Shown here: piece by piece, positions 12,110 through 24,689 of the stretch
Position numbering within the stretch: position 1 is the stretch's first letter
Layout: each line of letters opens with the position of its first letter
Source of the DNA: Adiantum capillus-veneris
Taxonomy: Eukaryota; Streptophyta; Polypodiopsida; Polypodiales; Pteridaceae
NCBI GenBank assembly: GCA_014529385.2
Contig: CM043967.1
Coordinates: 5,533,001 to 5,597,000 of the forward strand
Direction of reading: 5' to 3'
DNA: 64,000 nt
Program-made: the position numbers and the translations under genes
The notes under the pieces: generated by a model
Seen by the model: only the letters and a program-made list of their open reading frames with translations
Told to the model about the DNA's origin: nothing
The model's database searches: none

Positions 12110-13960
12110 AGTTAAAATTGAGATGGTCATCGGATGAATGGTTGCCTTTGTAAGTAGCACTTTGCTTGCCCTTGTAATCCTTCTTAATATGCTCTTGCTA
12201 GCTCTTTTTCTTCACGAGCAAAGGGTCTGATGGTGTCAATTTGGTGTAGTTCCATTGCATTGTAACTCACAAACCTCACCCGGATGTTGTTGACTTTTGG
12301 TCTGAAGGGTGTCCAAACAATCATCGTGATGTGCTCTATCTACAACATCGTATGGGCTGATTGAAAAGGACATGTATGTGGCCTTGAGCTCATTAGTGAA
12401 GACCTCGATCAAACCAAGATGACTTCTTTGAAATCTAATAACCTACCATCTTGAAGGGTCAATGTCATTTGAGGAGGTGCCTTTGGTGTAGGAGTGTCCA
12501 TCAAGATCAACAAACCAAGGAATAACTCCTCTATATCCTAAAAAATGTAGCGCAAGCTCAGTATGGTTCTCTCTGCTCATCATGTCAGCTCTATCCTCAT
12601 GTGATACATGTGTGGTGTCTCTATGTGGTGATCTATGTTTGCCATCATATCTAATGCATGTGATCTAGCAACCTTTGTGTCTAGTGTGCTCACAGTCTGC
12701 GGTGTGGTCTCTACAACCTCTCTAGCATGTGTACTAGTCCTAGTAGCATGTGATATGGTTTGTATATGTGCATGGTAACTCTCACGGTGCACTGGTAAGA
12801 CTCTGGCTCCTATGCTATATATATTTCCATGCCTCTACCATGATCTCAACAAAGGTCTTTCTTGTAGATGTTTTGGATGATGTGAATCCTAGAGGTGATC
12901 TAAGTCGTGTTGGCTATGTAGAGGGGATGGTGATCGGGTCTACTATAGGCTCAAGAAAACTAATCCATTAAGGGGAATAATGTAGTCCATACAACAATGT
13001 ATAGGTGACCTCCTCATAAACGCTCCTATAGGTAGCAAGGAACCTTGTGGGGTAACACTTGTTGTGTCATTAAGGAGGGTACTCTCCAAATCTAACTTTC
13101 TTCCTCATGTACATCCTCTAATCCTCATCAACATACAATGGTCCAGTCTCAAATAAGTCCAAGGTTATAGTTTGTGGTAGCTCAAAGGTGCCTAGACAAT
13201 CCTCACAAAGGGCTAATGTGACACGCTCTCTGGAATCTCCTTCGTCATGTGTCTATAAGATGTATCAAAACCATCAAGAAGGTGACCTGGCAAGGTCGCG
13301 TGTGCTCGGGCTCTAAGCATCTAAAAACTGTGTGTCTGATAGTCTGTGGGCTGAATCTGGATGTATCTCTGTTTGAGTGTCTACATGTGTGTATAGGCAA
13401 TCCGTCTAACTTGCCATGAACCCACAACAATCTATCAAATAGGGCCTCAGGATCCATGATAGCCTAAATCTGTCAATCTAGGTCAAATTTGGTGTCAAAA
13501 GGAGGTCTATATGCAAGTGCACTTGCTATGGTGCATAATCTGGCAATCGAAGGCTAGCCAAGCGCTAAGTTGGGGTCACTGTGTGTGAACAAGATCTAAA
13601 GATCGTCTCTCGGCCCAAGTCGTGGTCAAAAATCAATCAATGGATCAAACCAAACTCTAGTCATGTGCAAGTGTGTGACCAATGGCTAAAATCAAGCTAT
13701 GTCAAGATCTTGTGTGTGAATGTGCTCTAACTAGCATAATCATGTCAATATCAAGGCCACAAACGAGTCTCTATAGGAAATTGGGGTCAAATGTGATCAG
13801 ACAAGGAATCTATAGTCAAATCAAGCCAAAATCAAAATATGCATGTGAACAGGCTCTAAAGCTTCTAAACTAGCTGGATGTAAACCAAAATCAAAATCTA
13901 TGTACGAACAAGGTTTATATGTGCGATATGGCTCAAATCTGGCAGAATTGGGCAAAATAA
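12110..13960 (-). pseudogene. Decayed internal region of the LTR element ending at 11672
   Basis: By position this should be the 3' internal part of the element whose PPT is at 12075. Short open frames on the minus strand (12580-12792, 13245-13457) show no recognisable gag or pol motif. From about 13480 to 13960 the text is repetitive in a loose way, with recurring phrases such as ATCAAGCCAAAATCAAAAT and GTGTGTGAACAAG. No second LTR was found downstream. The assignment is positional only. Confidence 0.3.
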
Positions 13961-15240
<1,280 letters not shown>

Positions 15241-16931
15241 TGTTTAATGACAAGTGTCAAAAGAAAACTAAAGAAAGTAAAAATAAAAATAAAAGTAGAA
15301 AATTAGTGTCACAAATTTCAAACATTGCAAAAAGTTAAAAGAAAATTGCTCGAGACTCAAAAAAATGCGCTAAAAATGTTCAAAATAGCCCAAAAAAATG
15401 AGAGAAAACTCACAAAGTTGAAAAGAACACTCTGGATTGGTAATTTGCATCAAGATTCTTCAATTTCATTATTTTTTGGATAGAAATTAGCAATTTTATG
15501 CAATAGATTACCAAAAAATGATTAAAATTTTGCCTTAAAAGAATAAGTATGCAGCCAATTCAACTCAATTTGCATCACTTGGCAATGTAATTACATCATC
15601 CGATCAATCAAACATCAATGTGCCACTCAAATTTGAACCGTTTTGGATCATTTTTTACTATTTTTTGACTCAAATTTGACCCAAAAATTCGTCTAATTAG
15701 TGGTGTAATTAAAAAATGTATACACATTGGCCCAACACTCACAATCAAATCAGCATTTGCAGCATCTCATTTGCACATTAATTTAATCATTCAAATCAGT
15801 TTGAAAATGTGTAAATATGCACAAATAACACACAAGCTTACACACACATTATTTTGCCACAATTTTGACAGCATATCGACGTAATTTTCATACTCAAAAC
15901 CATTCATCATAATCAATTCAATAACCATAAACATATGCTTTTTTCAAATCAATCAATTGGCATCAAAATTGCCATACAATTGAATTCAATTTTATGCACT
16001 TTGCCTATACATAGTCACACATCAATACGCATAAAATTGCACCAATTTAATACACATGATCTTTAATTAAAACCTGCACATAAGTCAACAATTAAGTAGT
16101 TAATGCACTCACAATTATGTCAAGAATCGCATCAAATTCCAACTCCAATGACACCTACACATGTGTGTACTTAGCAACCGCTTAACTGCACTTCACCTAC
16201 ACACAATCAATCACAAAAACCTTATGTGTAGCATCAAATTCATGAAAATTACACACATTTGAAAAATCAACACGCATTTTATGCTTGATTCATCTATGCA
16301 TTGCATTAAAATCACATGCACTGATTATTGAGTAATTAGAGAGAATAATTAGTGAAAAATCCCTTAATTACACACTTAAAATCAGTCAAATCCACATAAA
16401 AATTTTGCAATTTTCTTTCAGAGGATTGTTTTTCAAGCCTCTAATTAGGCACATACATATGTTTAGCACACAAATTGTTAGTAGATTAATCACAAATTAG
16501 TGATCAATTATTGAAAAAGAAGGGGTTTTTAACACCTAAACACTCAATCTTTCAAAAAAATCTCCTCTAGCTTAGGCTAGCATCCCCAACAATATGCGAA
16601 ATGATGGCTCCCATGTATCAAAGCTCCAAATAATCAACAAAATCATCAATCCGTGGATAGTAGCGACCCGGCTAGGGCATGGAAGCATCACACATAGGTG
16701 AGTGTGTGAGAGTAATAAGTAAGAAAAGAGTGAGAAAATCATGAAAGTCCATCTAGACTAGAGACAAGAGAGAACCAATGGAAGGGATTAATGGTTTACA
16801 CATGCTAAACCTTATGCTAATCACACATTGCTCTTCATTGCATTTCCTACCAATGCTTGTAAGCTCACCCAAGCTCATTAGGGCAATGCATGTACGAATC
16901 CAAATCTACACACTAACTTAATCATGCACAC
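15241..16931. other. AT-rich sequence, no gene seen
   Basis: This stretch is strongly AT-rich, with many short CAAATT/AATCAA phrases and no long open frame. It forms the left flank of the copia insertion: its last five bases, CACAC (16927-16931), are the target site that is duplicated at 41305-41309. Confidence 0.6.
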
Positions 16932-17158
16932 TGTTACCATATACATGTGGTAGTGATGTGTGTGAACACACTAGGATCGCCAGGGCATTTTTTCCCTCTT
17001 TAGGAGGTTTTTTCCCTCGAGCATTGTATATACGCCCATCACTCTAGGGCTATCTATCTTTCCATTGCATACTAAGAAACACACTCTCTATTGTGTGCCT
17101 TGAGCTTCCTTCGTCTTCTCCAAGTTGTGTGCGTTTCTCTGCAACCCTAATTCCAACA
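16932..17158 (+). repeat. 5' LTR of copia element
   Basis: 227 bp, TG...CA ends, followed after two bases by the primer-binding site. It contains the TATA-like GTATATACG near 17026 and the conserved ACACACTCTCTATTGTGTG block. Confidence 0.95.
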
Positions 17159-17160
17159 AT

Positions 17161-17172
17161 TGGTATCAGAGC
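17161..17172 (+). other. Primer-binding site (initiator tRNA-Met)
   Basis: TGGTATCAGAGC, the standard plant copia PBS complementary to the 3' end of initiator tRNA-Met, two bases after the LTR end. Confidence 0.95.
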
Positions 17173-17468
17173 ACGTTACGTCCTCTCGAGCTCAGTCGCC
17201 AGCTGCTCCAGCACATACCTGCTCACTTTCTCCGACTACAGTGAGGTTTGGCGAGCGTTCACATTTCAAGCTCATTGCGGTCTCCGTTCCCACTACAAGT
17301 AGTACTGCATAGGCTATTTCGTCATTTTGTGCAGAATTTCTGTCAGTGCCTTTTTTTGCATAACAGGTGCCTTATAGTCTTCTACGGTTTTGTGCTATAT
17401 AGCACAGGTTGTTCCCGCTCCGTTTCTCCTATTTTCGGGCACTTTTCACATCAAGTGCAGCATTTACC

Positions 17469-18500
17469 ATGGCTAACAACAACAACACAGATGTGTTCAA
17501 GATGTTTGCTGCTGAGGACAGGTTGGATGGGGATAATTACCCTATGTGGGCTTATATGATGCAACACGTTCTTGTGTCAAAGGGCGTCTGGAATAATGTG
17601 CACGGCATTGATGTACGTCGTGGTTCTGAGGATGCAGGTGATGTTGAGGATGTTGCAGGTCTTGCTGCTAGGATTTTTGTTGTTAGAGTTGTTTTGCATA
17701 TGGCAGAACAAGCTCGTTGGGATGTTAAGGATGTGCAGGCTCACGCATTGATTGCGTTGTCTGTGAAGCGCACCATTGTTCCTCACATTCGTTCAGCAAA
17801 ATCTACAAAACAGGCTTGGGATATTCTAGCAGGTCTTTATGCAAGTCGTAATGACGCTAGAATTGCTTTGCTGCGTAAAGAGTTGGAGTCGAAGATTATG
17901 CATGAGGAAGATGATATGGACACTTTCCTTGCTAGTGTCAAGGATATCAATGAGCAGCTTATTTCTGCAGGTGAAGTCATTTCAGACAGTTCCCTTGTGC
18001 AGACTGTTCTTGATGCCTTACCAGATTCTTACCAGACTTTTGCTAGTACTTGGAGACTTATGACCCAACGAAAATCCAGAAGTTGTCAAGTTTGATGCAT
18101 TATGCACATTGCTATTGCAAGAGTCACTTTCTAGAAAAAACAGGACTAGACAGCGTGTAGTTGAACAGGCTTTTATTGCTTCTCAAAGAAAGGGTGGTAA
18201 CAGCAATGCACCCACTTCTTATGGTTCTACTGCGAGTGGCAAAACTTATGTTCCTAATGCTTCTGCTCGCAGCACTTTGTATGGCAATTCTGGTGATAAG
18301 GAAAAAAAGATGCGTTGCCATTATTGTAAAGCTAATGACCACTTGATCAAGTCGTGTCCTAAGTTGAAGGCCAAAGAGGCTAAGAAGAAAGAGGGTGGTT
18401 CCACTGCAAATGCTGGTTCCACTACAAATGCAGCCATTGTTGAGTCTTCTGTGAAAGGAGATTGTGATGCTGATGTTGATGTAGAATGGGCTTTTAGTGC
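17469..18500 (+). pseudogene. copia gag (capsid and zinc knuckle), frameshifted
   Basis: Gag would form the virus-like particle and bind element RNA. The ATG at 17469 is the natural start. It opens with FKMFAAEDRLDGDNYPMWAY, the W-containing N-terminal motif of plant copia gag, and continues through a UBN2-like capsid region to MTQRKS. Near 18070 a run of four A residues shifts the frame so that translation would stop at 18093-18095. The original frame continues from 18109 with a CCHC knuckle CHYCKANDHLIKSC and a lysine-rich tail. An upstream in-frame ATG at 17409 exists but lies in the leader and lacks gag similarity. Confidence 0.85.
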
Positions 18501-18960
18501 AGAGTGCACTTACAATCCTGCTGTCCATGATGCATGCTTGTCAGTTGTTGCAGATTCACATGTGTGGTATTTCAACAGTGGTGCTACAAAGCACATTACC
18601 TCACATCGTGAATTGTTTACCTCTCTCGAGTCTTTCCCTCATGGGAATTCAGTCACTTGTGCCAACAATGCCTCTTATCCAGTTTAGGGAGTTGGAAAGA
18701 TTGTGCTTACTGCTGCTAATGGCAGTTCCTTCACACTTGTTGATGCACTTTATGTACCTGGGATAAAGAAGAATCTATTGTCTGTATCCGCACTTGCTAG
18801 ACTTGGACTTGTAGTCAAATTTGTGGATGACAGATGTACAGTTCATGATCTCAGTTTTAGTGATGAAATTGTTGCATCGGGCCTTTTGTGCCGTGGGCTG
18901 TATAAGCTCACTTTGTATGACAAGTGTGGACAAAATTTTGCAAATGTTGTTGTAGATTCA
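18501..18960 (+). pseudogene. copia aspartic protease, catalytic Asp replaced
   Basis: The retropepsin would process the Gag-Pol polyprotein. The active-site segment reads WYFNSGATKHIT, where functional copia proteases have Asp at the Asn position (codon AAC at about 18572). A TAG follows at about 18685-18687, after NNASYPV. Reading continues in the same frame through LVDALYVPGIKKNLLSVSAL, the conserved second half of the domain. Both the substituted catalytic residue and the stop predict an inactive product. Confidence 0.85.
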
Positions 18961-19136
18961 AGGGCTATTTCAGATGCAAAACTTTGGCATGCACGTTTTG
19001 GTTATCTGAATTTTATCAGTTTGCTGTTCTTGCAGAAATCTGATATGGTTGCTTCTTTGCCGCCTCTTGAAGCACCTGTCAAACATGTTTGTGAAGGCTG
19101 TATTTTGGGTAAAATGCAGTGTTCTAAGTTTCCAAA
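18961..19136 (+). pseudogene. copia integrase N-terminal zinc-binding part (5' half)
   Basis: The GAG-pre-integrase segment includes KLWHARFGYLN and CEGCILGKMQCSKFPN, giving the H...H...CxxC zinc finger. The domain is interrupted after the codons for KFP by the gypsy element inserted at 19137. The coding continues at 38473 on the far side. Confidence 0.9.
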
Positions 19137-20097
19137 TGTTGGCGGATACACCGCGATGGACGTCAGCACAGTGAGAACTCACCTAACAAGATTTGTCAGC
19201 TAAGGACGAAGCTCGACCTGCAGGCGCATGGAAGCAAGCATAGGGTGTCAACCTACACTCGACCTGCAGGCGCGTGGAAGAAAGCATAGGGTGTCAACCT
19301 ACACTCGACCAACTCTCGACTACTTCCTATAGAGGTCTCTACCCAATGTCTAAGCTACAGCCTTCAGGAGTGCATAAGAGGAGATTTCCTACAACTATTT
19401 CAAGAGCCAAATACCCATCACGTTCTCGAAATGCTAGAGAACTTGAAGGAAACCCTATTAACACCAATAGGTCGCTCTCCCTAAGGTCCATGAACCAAAA
19501 CCCCAACCCTAAACACCTAGTGCAAAATCACGTAGGATGTCTGGTTGAAATTTGCAGGTTGTCATTTCTGAAAACTAAAGTGCCTAATGTGTAGCTCTAC
19601 TCATTGTGAACGCGTGGATATGCTGAAATGCGAAAACAGACAACATATGCTCACCGAATCACCAAATGTAGCTCGTGGGTCGAGTTCGCAAAGCCAGATC
19701 GTACACCCGCAATTTAGGTGTTGGCGTGTAGCTCTCGTCGGGGACAACACACAGCACTCTCCGCACTCAATTCCGACCACCGGTGCACGTGTAGCGTCAA
19801 GATAAAACTCTCACTCTCTCTTGTACACAGAGTACGCTCACTCACACAGACATAACTTTTTAAAAATGACAAAGGGTTTTTTCAAGTGGTATAAATACCT
19901 TACAATCTCAAACCCTAATGTTCCAATTTAACCATCCACTCAATCTAAATGTCAAAAATGGGATACAATCTGGAAGCTTCTGCAAGCCCCACTATTTACA
20001 AAGGTGAAATGACGGTTTTTCTCAATTAAAGAATAATTACAAAAAATAATATCCTATCGAGCAATCATTCTCTGTTGGGTGTGTCCAACTGCTAACA
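19137..20097 (-). repeat. 3' LTR of large gypsy element
   Basis: 961 bp, collinear with 37539-38467. It differs by an extra tandem 46-bp unit (period 46, 19213-19304, containing TCGACCTGCAGGCGC) and by a shorter T-rich stretch near 19870. The near-symmetric TATA-like GGTATTTATACC lies near 19897-19908 on the minus strand. Confidence 0.95.
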
Positions 20098-20132
20098 CTC
20101 CCCCCCTCCTAGTTCATGTTCTCCCCGACATG
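20098..20132 (-). other. Polypurine tract and adjacent short hairpin
   Basis: Minus-strand AGGAGGGGGGGAG (20098-20110) abuts the LTR start TGTTAGCAG. Immediately upstream, CATGT (20115-20119) and ACATG (20128-20132) are inverted, as at 12092-12109. Confidence 0.85.
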
Positions 20133-20149
20133 GCAGTAGAGCTGCTTCT

Positions 20150-21136
20150 TTAGTGGACGCTTTTGTGCATCTTTAGAAGGGACCCATACTGGGCATGTTG
20201 GGCTAGTAATGTCGGGCCGAATATCTCTGTGTTGATGGTGAAGAAGACGGTGTAGAAGACTTCTTCAAAGGCCTGGAGGTGATACGAAGGCAAAAACATG
20301 ATTCTCTGATAAAGTGCATGTATCACCTCATGGGAAGGCTGAGCAGACAGATCATATGCACATCTGTATGTGTCTTGGAAGAAGAAGAGGCTGTCTGTTC
20401 CAGGTTTAAAGGTTTTGAAAACCGCCAGAAGGGTTTTACAGATTTTCCTAAGCATGATGCAAGATAGGTCAGGCGAGCCAGTGAACAATTTAATGGCGCC
20501 CGTTAGGGTTTTCACCATGTATTGCTCACTCATTCTCTCGCCTGCCTTCAAGCTTGGCAGCTTCGGGTAATTGAGCCATGTGGGTTGGCTTCTCTGCAAC
20601 AGCTTTTGTGCTTTCCATGTCCGCATCCTTGGTAGAGGGCAAAAACTGAGGTTGTATTTGATTCTTTTAGGCGCCTCTACCAGATGAATCAAATATTGCG
20701 GATATTTGGTGAGCCATGCCTTTCTCCACTTGGGCTGAGAGTCCACGATCAGCTTAACTCCTTCTGGTTTGAAGATATATGCTTTGTATAATGGAACTAT
20801 TGGCTCCTCTTTTATCCGTTTGTTGATTGTAGCAGCTTCATACTTTAGAAGAGGATATGGGAGAGAAGGTTGTAGCCATTCACGCCGAATGATATTGGCA
20901 TCTATCTTTTGAATGGTCATAGATTTAAACACTCCCTGCTCCCACTCCAATGCTTCTTTGGCGGTGTCTTTTATTGCCGCTTCTATTGCCTTCTGTAGCT
21001 TTTCTTCTTCTTCTTTTGTCAGATCCTGGGGTTCTTGTGATGGTCCCACAAGGATATCCTGTTGCATAGTGGTGTCCACTGGATCTGACACATTTTCTAT
21101 GTCAATGCCTTCCGTTGCTACTGGCCTTGTGCTCAA
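20150..21136 (-). pseudogene. gypsy extra 3' ORF, C-terminal segment
   Basis: A 328-residue open frame ends 40 bases before the PPT, so it is the last protein segment of the element. It has an acidic/lysine-rich coiled-coil-prone N-terminus (about residues 38-65, LTKEEEEKLQKAIEAAIKD), followed by an aromatic, basic globular-looking region with RREWLQPSLPYPLLKYEAAT and FKPEGVKLIVDSQPKWRKAW. I recognise no family. It probably belongs to the same protein as 21312-23642, with stops and frame changes between. In Athila/Tat elements extra ORFs of unknown or envelope-like role occupy this position. I see no transmembrane segment, so an envelope role is not supported. Confidence 0.6.
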
Positions 21137-21311
21137 ATATTGCTCTTCAGTCTACTGTTGGCCTTTCATCTCATCTATCTGCTTCTGAAATGCCTTCTTT
21201 GCCTCTTTCGCTTGATCTCCCATGTTCACTAGGAGACCGTTCAGATCTGCATTGATTTTGTCCGCCTCCTCAAGCTTCCTCTTGATGTCTTCGTTTTCTG
21301 CTTGCCATCTC

Positions 21312-22643
21312 TTAAAATTCCTCGTCCATCTTCTTTTTCACGGCTTCTAGCTCAGTTTTCATGGCCTTGTTCTCTTCTTCCAGGCGGTTTTGCATTACAA
21401 GAGATCCCTCGGCCAGCATCAGTCTTTGCCTCTTCTCCAGTGTTAACTCCTTTTGGAGTTCCTTCATCTGTTCTTCATATAAATCATTTTCTGAAGCAGT
21501 CTCAGTCGAGCTAGCGGCTCTGACTCTGGCCGGAGATGCCCTTAGCCTTTGGATGGTCTGATCTTTCACTTTCATCTGATCTTTTAGCTCTATCACTTCA
21601 TCCTGGCTTGCCTCATGTTCTATCTCACCCTTTTCCTTGGCATTCCTCAAGGTTTCAACCTCTTTGGACTCATCAGCAAGTTGTAGTGTCAGATTGTCCC
21701 TCTCTTTCTCTGCATCTGTCAGTGACTTGCTGATTTTCTTGTATTCCTCCTCTGCTCTTTGAAGCTTGTGTTTTGTTGCCTGATTCTGTCGTTCCATCTC
21801 CTGGCATCTTTGTAATGCCGCGTCCAGACTGGTCTGCAGCTTGGTTTGTTTCTCTATGTTCTCTTGGCCCTGTTTTTGCAGTGAGTCCACTTCAGCTTTG
21901 ATAAGAAATTCATTTTTTTTGAGATTATCAATCTCACTCTCAGTGGCCATTGATCTTGCTCTGAGCTCGGTTAGCTTTTGCATTACTACATCCCAATCAT
22001 TGGTTGGTGGCTGTAGATCCACTCTATCTATTGCTATCTCCTTCAACTCCACTAACTGAAGGCTCTGCTTATATTCTTTGGGTCTTGTGCTCGACAACTT
22101 AAAAGCTGCAGTAGCTGCCTCTTCTCAAGAGTACCCAGCAGCTAGTAGATAAAGAAATATTCTAAAGTTTCTTTCTTCTGGATCCGGATGCTCATCTTTT
22201 GGCTCAGCTTCTGCCTTCTGCTCTTCCTCTTTGTTCTTCTCTTGCTTGGAATCTTTTTGTTCATCACGTTTGTTCAGTTCCTCTTTTTGTTGGGTTTGTG
22301 GAGGACTAAGAGGAGGTGGTGATGGTGGTGGGATGGATTCCCGGCTTGACGGTGGAGTTGGTGGCTTCTTCTTGAAATCCCGATCCGCCTTGGTTTTTCT
22401 CTCTCTTCCTTGGCCTTCCTGCTCTTCTAGCGGCTGCCGTCTCACTTCGTCCACCTCTTCTTTTGTACAAGGGATATTCGGAATATTCTCCGCCGTAGCA
22501 TCTAAGATCTCAAAGTTTTTGATATAATCTTCGAACCAATCCCGGTGAATCCTTCGAGATGATCTAGACATAGCTTCAAGGGATGGCTTCCACAACTCGC
22601 TCAGATCCCCTTTTAGTCCTCTCTCGGCTCTGACACTTTCCAT
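21312..22643 (-). pseudogene. gypsy extra 3' ORF, proline-rich and coiled-coil segment
   Basis: Two open segments in one frame, separated by a TGA near 22125, make this piece. The upstream part (22125-22643, 172 aa) is charged and proline-rich, with PPTPPSSRESIPPPSPPPLS. The downstream part (21312-22097, 261 aa) is almost wholly coiled coil, rich in E, K, Q and L, for example NLTLQLADESKEVETLRNAK and ALQRCQEMERQNQATKHKLQ. The decayed copy at 59516-60600 retains the same order (charged/proline, AGYSYED-like junction, coiled coil). That makes this a family feature rather than chance. A structural or oligomerising role is inferred. Confidence 0.65.
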
Positions 22644-22651
22644 TAGTCTTT

Positions 22652-23642
22652 CTAGCCCGCCGCTTTCTGTGACTTGGTTTCTTTGATTGGCACCTGGAGA
22701 TTTTCTGTCTTTCCCTTGTTTGACTCTGGCGGCTCTTCTAGCACGGTCTCTAACCGGCGCTTCATCCTTGTGGCTACCCTGGGTGCCTTGGGAGGTTCTT
22801 CTTCCTTATCTTCCTTTAGCTTTAGCCAATCATTTTGTGAGGGAGGTAGAGGCCAATTTCCCTTGGCATGCAGTGCTCCATAGACAAGTTTTGTTATCAG
22901 CTCACCAGGTACAGTATAGGTGGGATTTTTGGTCCCCATCTTCACAAGATTTTCGTGGATGTAAGCAGCATAATTTATCTCTTTTGGTTTGCTCTTCTGC
23001 ATTGCCCAGGTGAAAGTGGTGGCAATGGCTCCAGGTGGCATCCTGTATTTCTGTGGCCGCTTTGTACACATGTGGAAGTATTGATTGTATAGTTGGCTCA
23101 TGATAGCCACCTTCGGGTTTGCAATATCTTCAAATGTGTAGTTATGCTTCTTTTCCAAGTAGACCTTGACGTCATCTCGCCTCTTTGTCACAGTGTCTCC
23201 TTTGTTTGAAATGTCAAGTGTGGCTGCCACCACCTTCTCTGTGATGACAATCATTGTATCAGGCTTGCCTTGCAGATTGGTGACTCGAGCTATGCCGTCC
23301 TCTTTGATTGTCGTGACATATTCCCACACTCTTTTAATATCAATCCTTGCTGGCAAGGCTTCAAAGTAGTTGTGGAGATCCAATTACTCCAATTAATCCC
23401 CCATCTTGCTCTTGACAAATTCATTGAGCTCTCGAGGTATCATGGGTAGCTCCACTACATTTCCCTCAGGATCTTTGAATACTCCTTGGTGGATTCTCAG
23501 ATCATTGGTCTCTAGAAATCATCTTGAATCCATGTGCTTGTGGGCTTCAGGGTTCCCTCTGGGATCACAAAAGGCCCACTTCTTCTAAGTAGTCCTTTAT
23601 ATTCATCCTCTTCTTCTTTGCAGGTGATTTTGTGGCTGCCAT
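22652..23642 (-). pseudogene. gypsy extra 3' ORF, N-terminal segment (Athila ORF1-like)
   Basis: The start is taken at ATG 23642-23640 (MAATKSPAKKKRMNIKDYL) because the homologous copy at 61658 begins the same way (MKASKSPAKKKSMSLKD). After a stop, the 243-residue frame 22652-23383 contains RVWEYVTTIKEDGIARVTNL, then VITEKVVAATLDISNKGDT, KRRDDVKVYLEKK and LPPSQNDWLKLKEDKEEE. The layout of a short beta region followed by a helix resembles the ORF1/plant-transposon-protein domain found in Athila/Tat elements, by analogy only. Biochemical function is unknown. It is a different gene from pol and lies downstream of it. Confidence 0.6.
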
Positions 23643-23805
23643 GGATCTTGTTGCACTCAGTAGTCCAAAGTTAGCGTTTTTTACATATAGCTGACAAACT
23701 GAGTTCTGAATACCCAAATGACTTGAAAATTGAAATAAAAACTCAAAAGGAACTAGGGAAACTCTGCATTTGCTCACAGTAGCTTTCTGGCTAGTAAATT
23801 ATCAT

Positions 23806-24689
23806 GTAGACATCCTACGTGTAGGATGTCTACCTTCTCTGTTTTTGGTGAAACTTGGCAAGCTTGTGGCCCTTGACCTGTGCAACATGGCTATGTAATT
23901 GGAATTGGGTTTGGGCATCAAAAAGTGCAATTTTGGACAGATTTAGGCTTTTGGCTCACAAATTGGGTAGGATGTCCTAAATAGGTGGCAAATGATATTC
24001 AATTGGGTTGAAATTTGATATACAGGCTTCTTGCACCATGTAAATGGTTCCCATGAAGTCAAGTCTTTCACAGTAGGTCAAAATGACACTCGAGACATCC
24101 TACACATAGGATGTCTATTTTATCAGAATGACTTGAAGTTGGTTCTGTGGGTAGCCCTTAGCATGTGGAACATGGCCCTGCTCTTAGATTCTGATTTGGA
24201 TAAGCATTGGTGTTGGTAAGAGCATGTGTAGTGTTTTTAGGCTCAAAAAAGTGCATCTTGGAGGTTTTGGGGGCCAAATGTGATGGGAATGGCTTGATAT
24301 TTGATACATGAGCTTGCGAAGGTGTTATAAAGAAATTTGGAACTCAAGAATACCAGAGCTGGAGGTCAAATAGGTCATTTAGACATCCTACGTGTAGGAT
24401 GTCTATTTTATTAATTTTCATATCTGACCCCACAGTTAGCTTGGCAATGTGCTCATGAGTATATTGTGCAAGTTTCATGTGATTTGGACTAGTTTTGGTA
24501 GGACTATGACCCATTATTGCCTCTATGTTCTGACTTTGCGTTTTTTGATGCATATGAGGTCAATTCTTGTCCAAATGTGATGAAACTTTATGGTTAGCAT
24601 GTATAAGCTATGCAGAAGCTGTGTATGAGATGAGATGTTGAGTTTGGTTCCCAAATATGGCCTTGAGACATCCTACACATAGGATGTCT
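23806..24689. repeat. Four palindromes at ~287-bp spacing
   Basis: AGACATCCTA-(4 nt)-TAGGATGTCT occurs at 23808-23831, 24093-24116, 24381-24404 and 24666-24689, with centres CGTG, CACA, CGTG and CACA. Spacing is 285-288 bases. The intervening sequence is loosely similar between units (for example CCCTT...TG..GAACATGGC), so this is an old tandem array in which the palindrome is the best conserved part. Confidence 0.85.

Noticed and set aside
20150-21136. Envelope glycoprotein ORF of the gypsy element
   Set aside because: Position fits, but no signal peptide, transmembrane helix or glycosylation-rich ectodomain is visible.
23806-24689. CRISPR-like array from regularly spaced palindromes
   Set aside because: Spacers of ~263 bp are related to each other and far too long, no cas genes are present, and the sequence is a plant retroelement.
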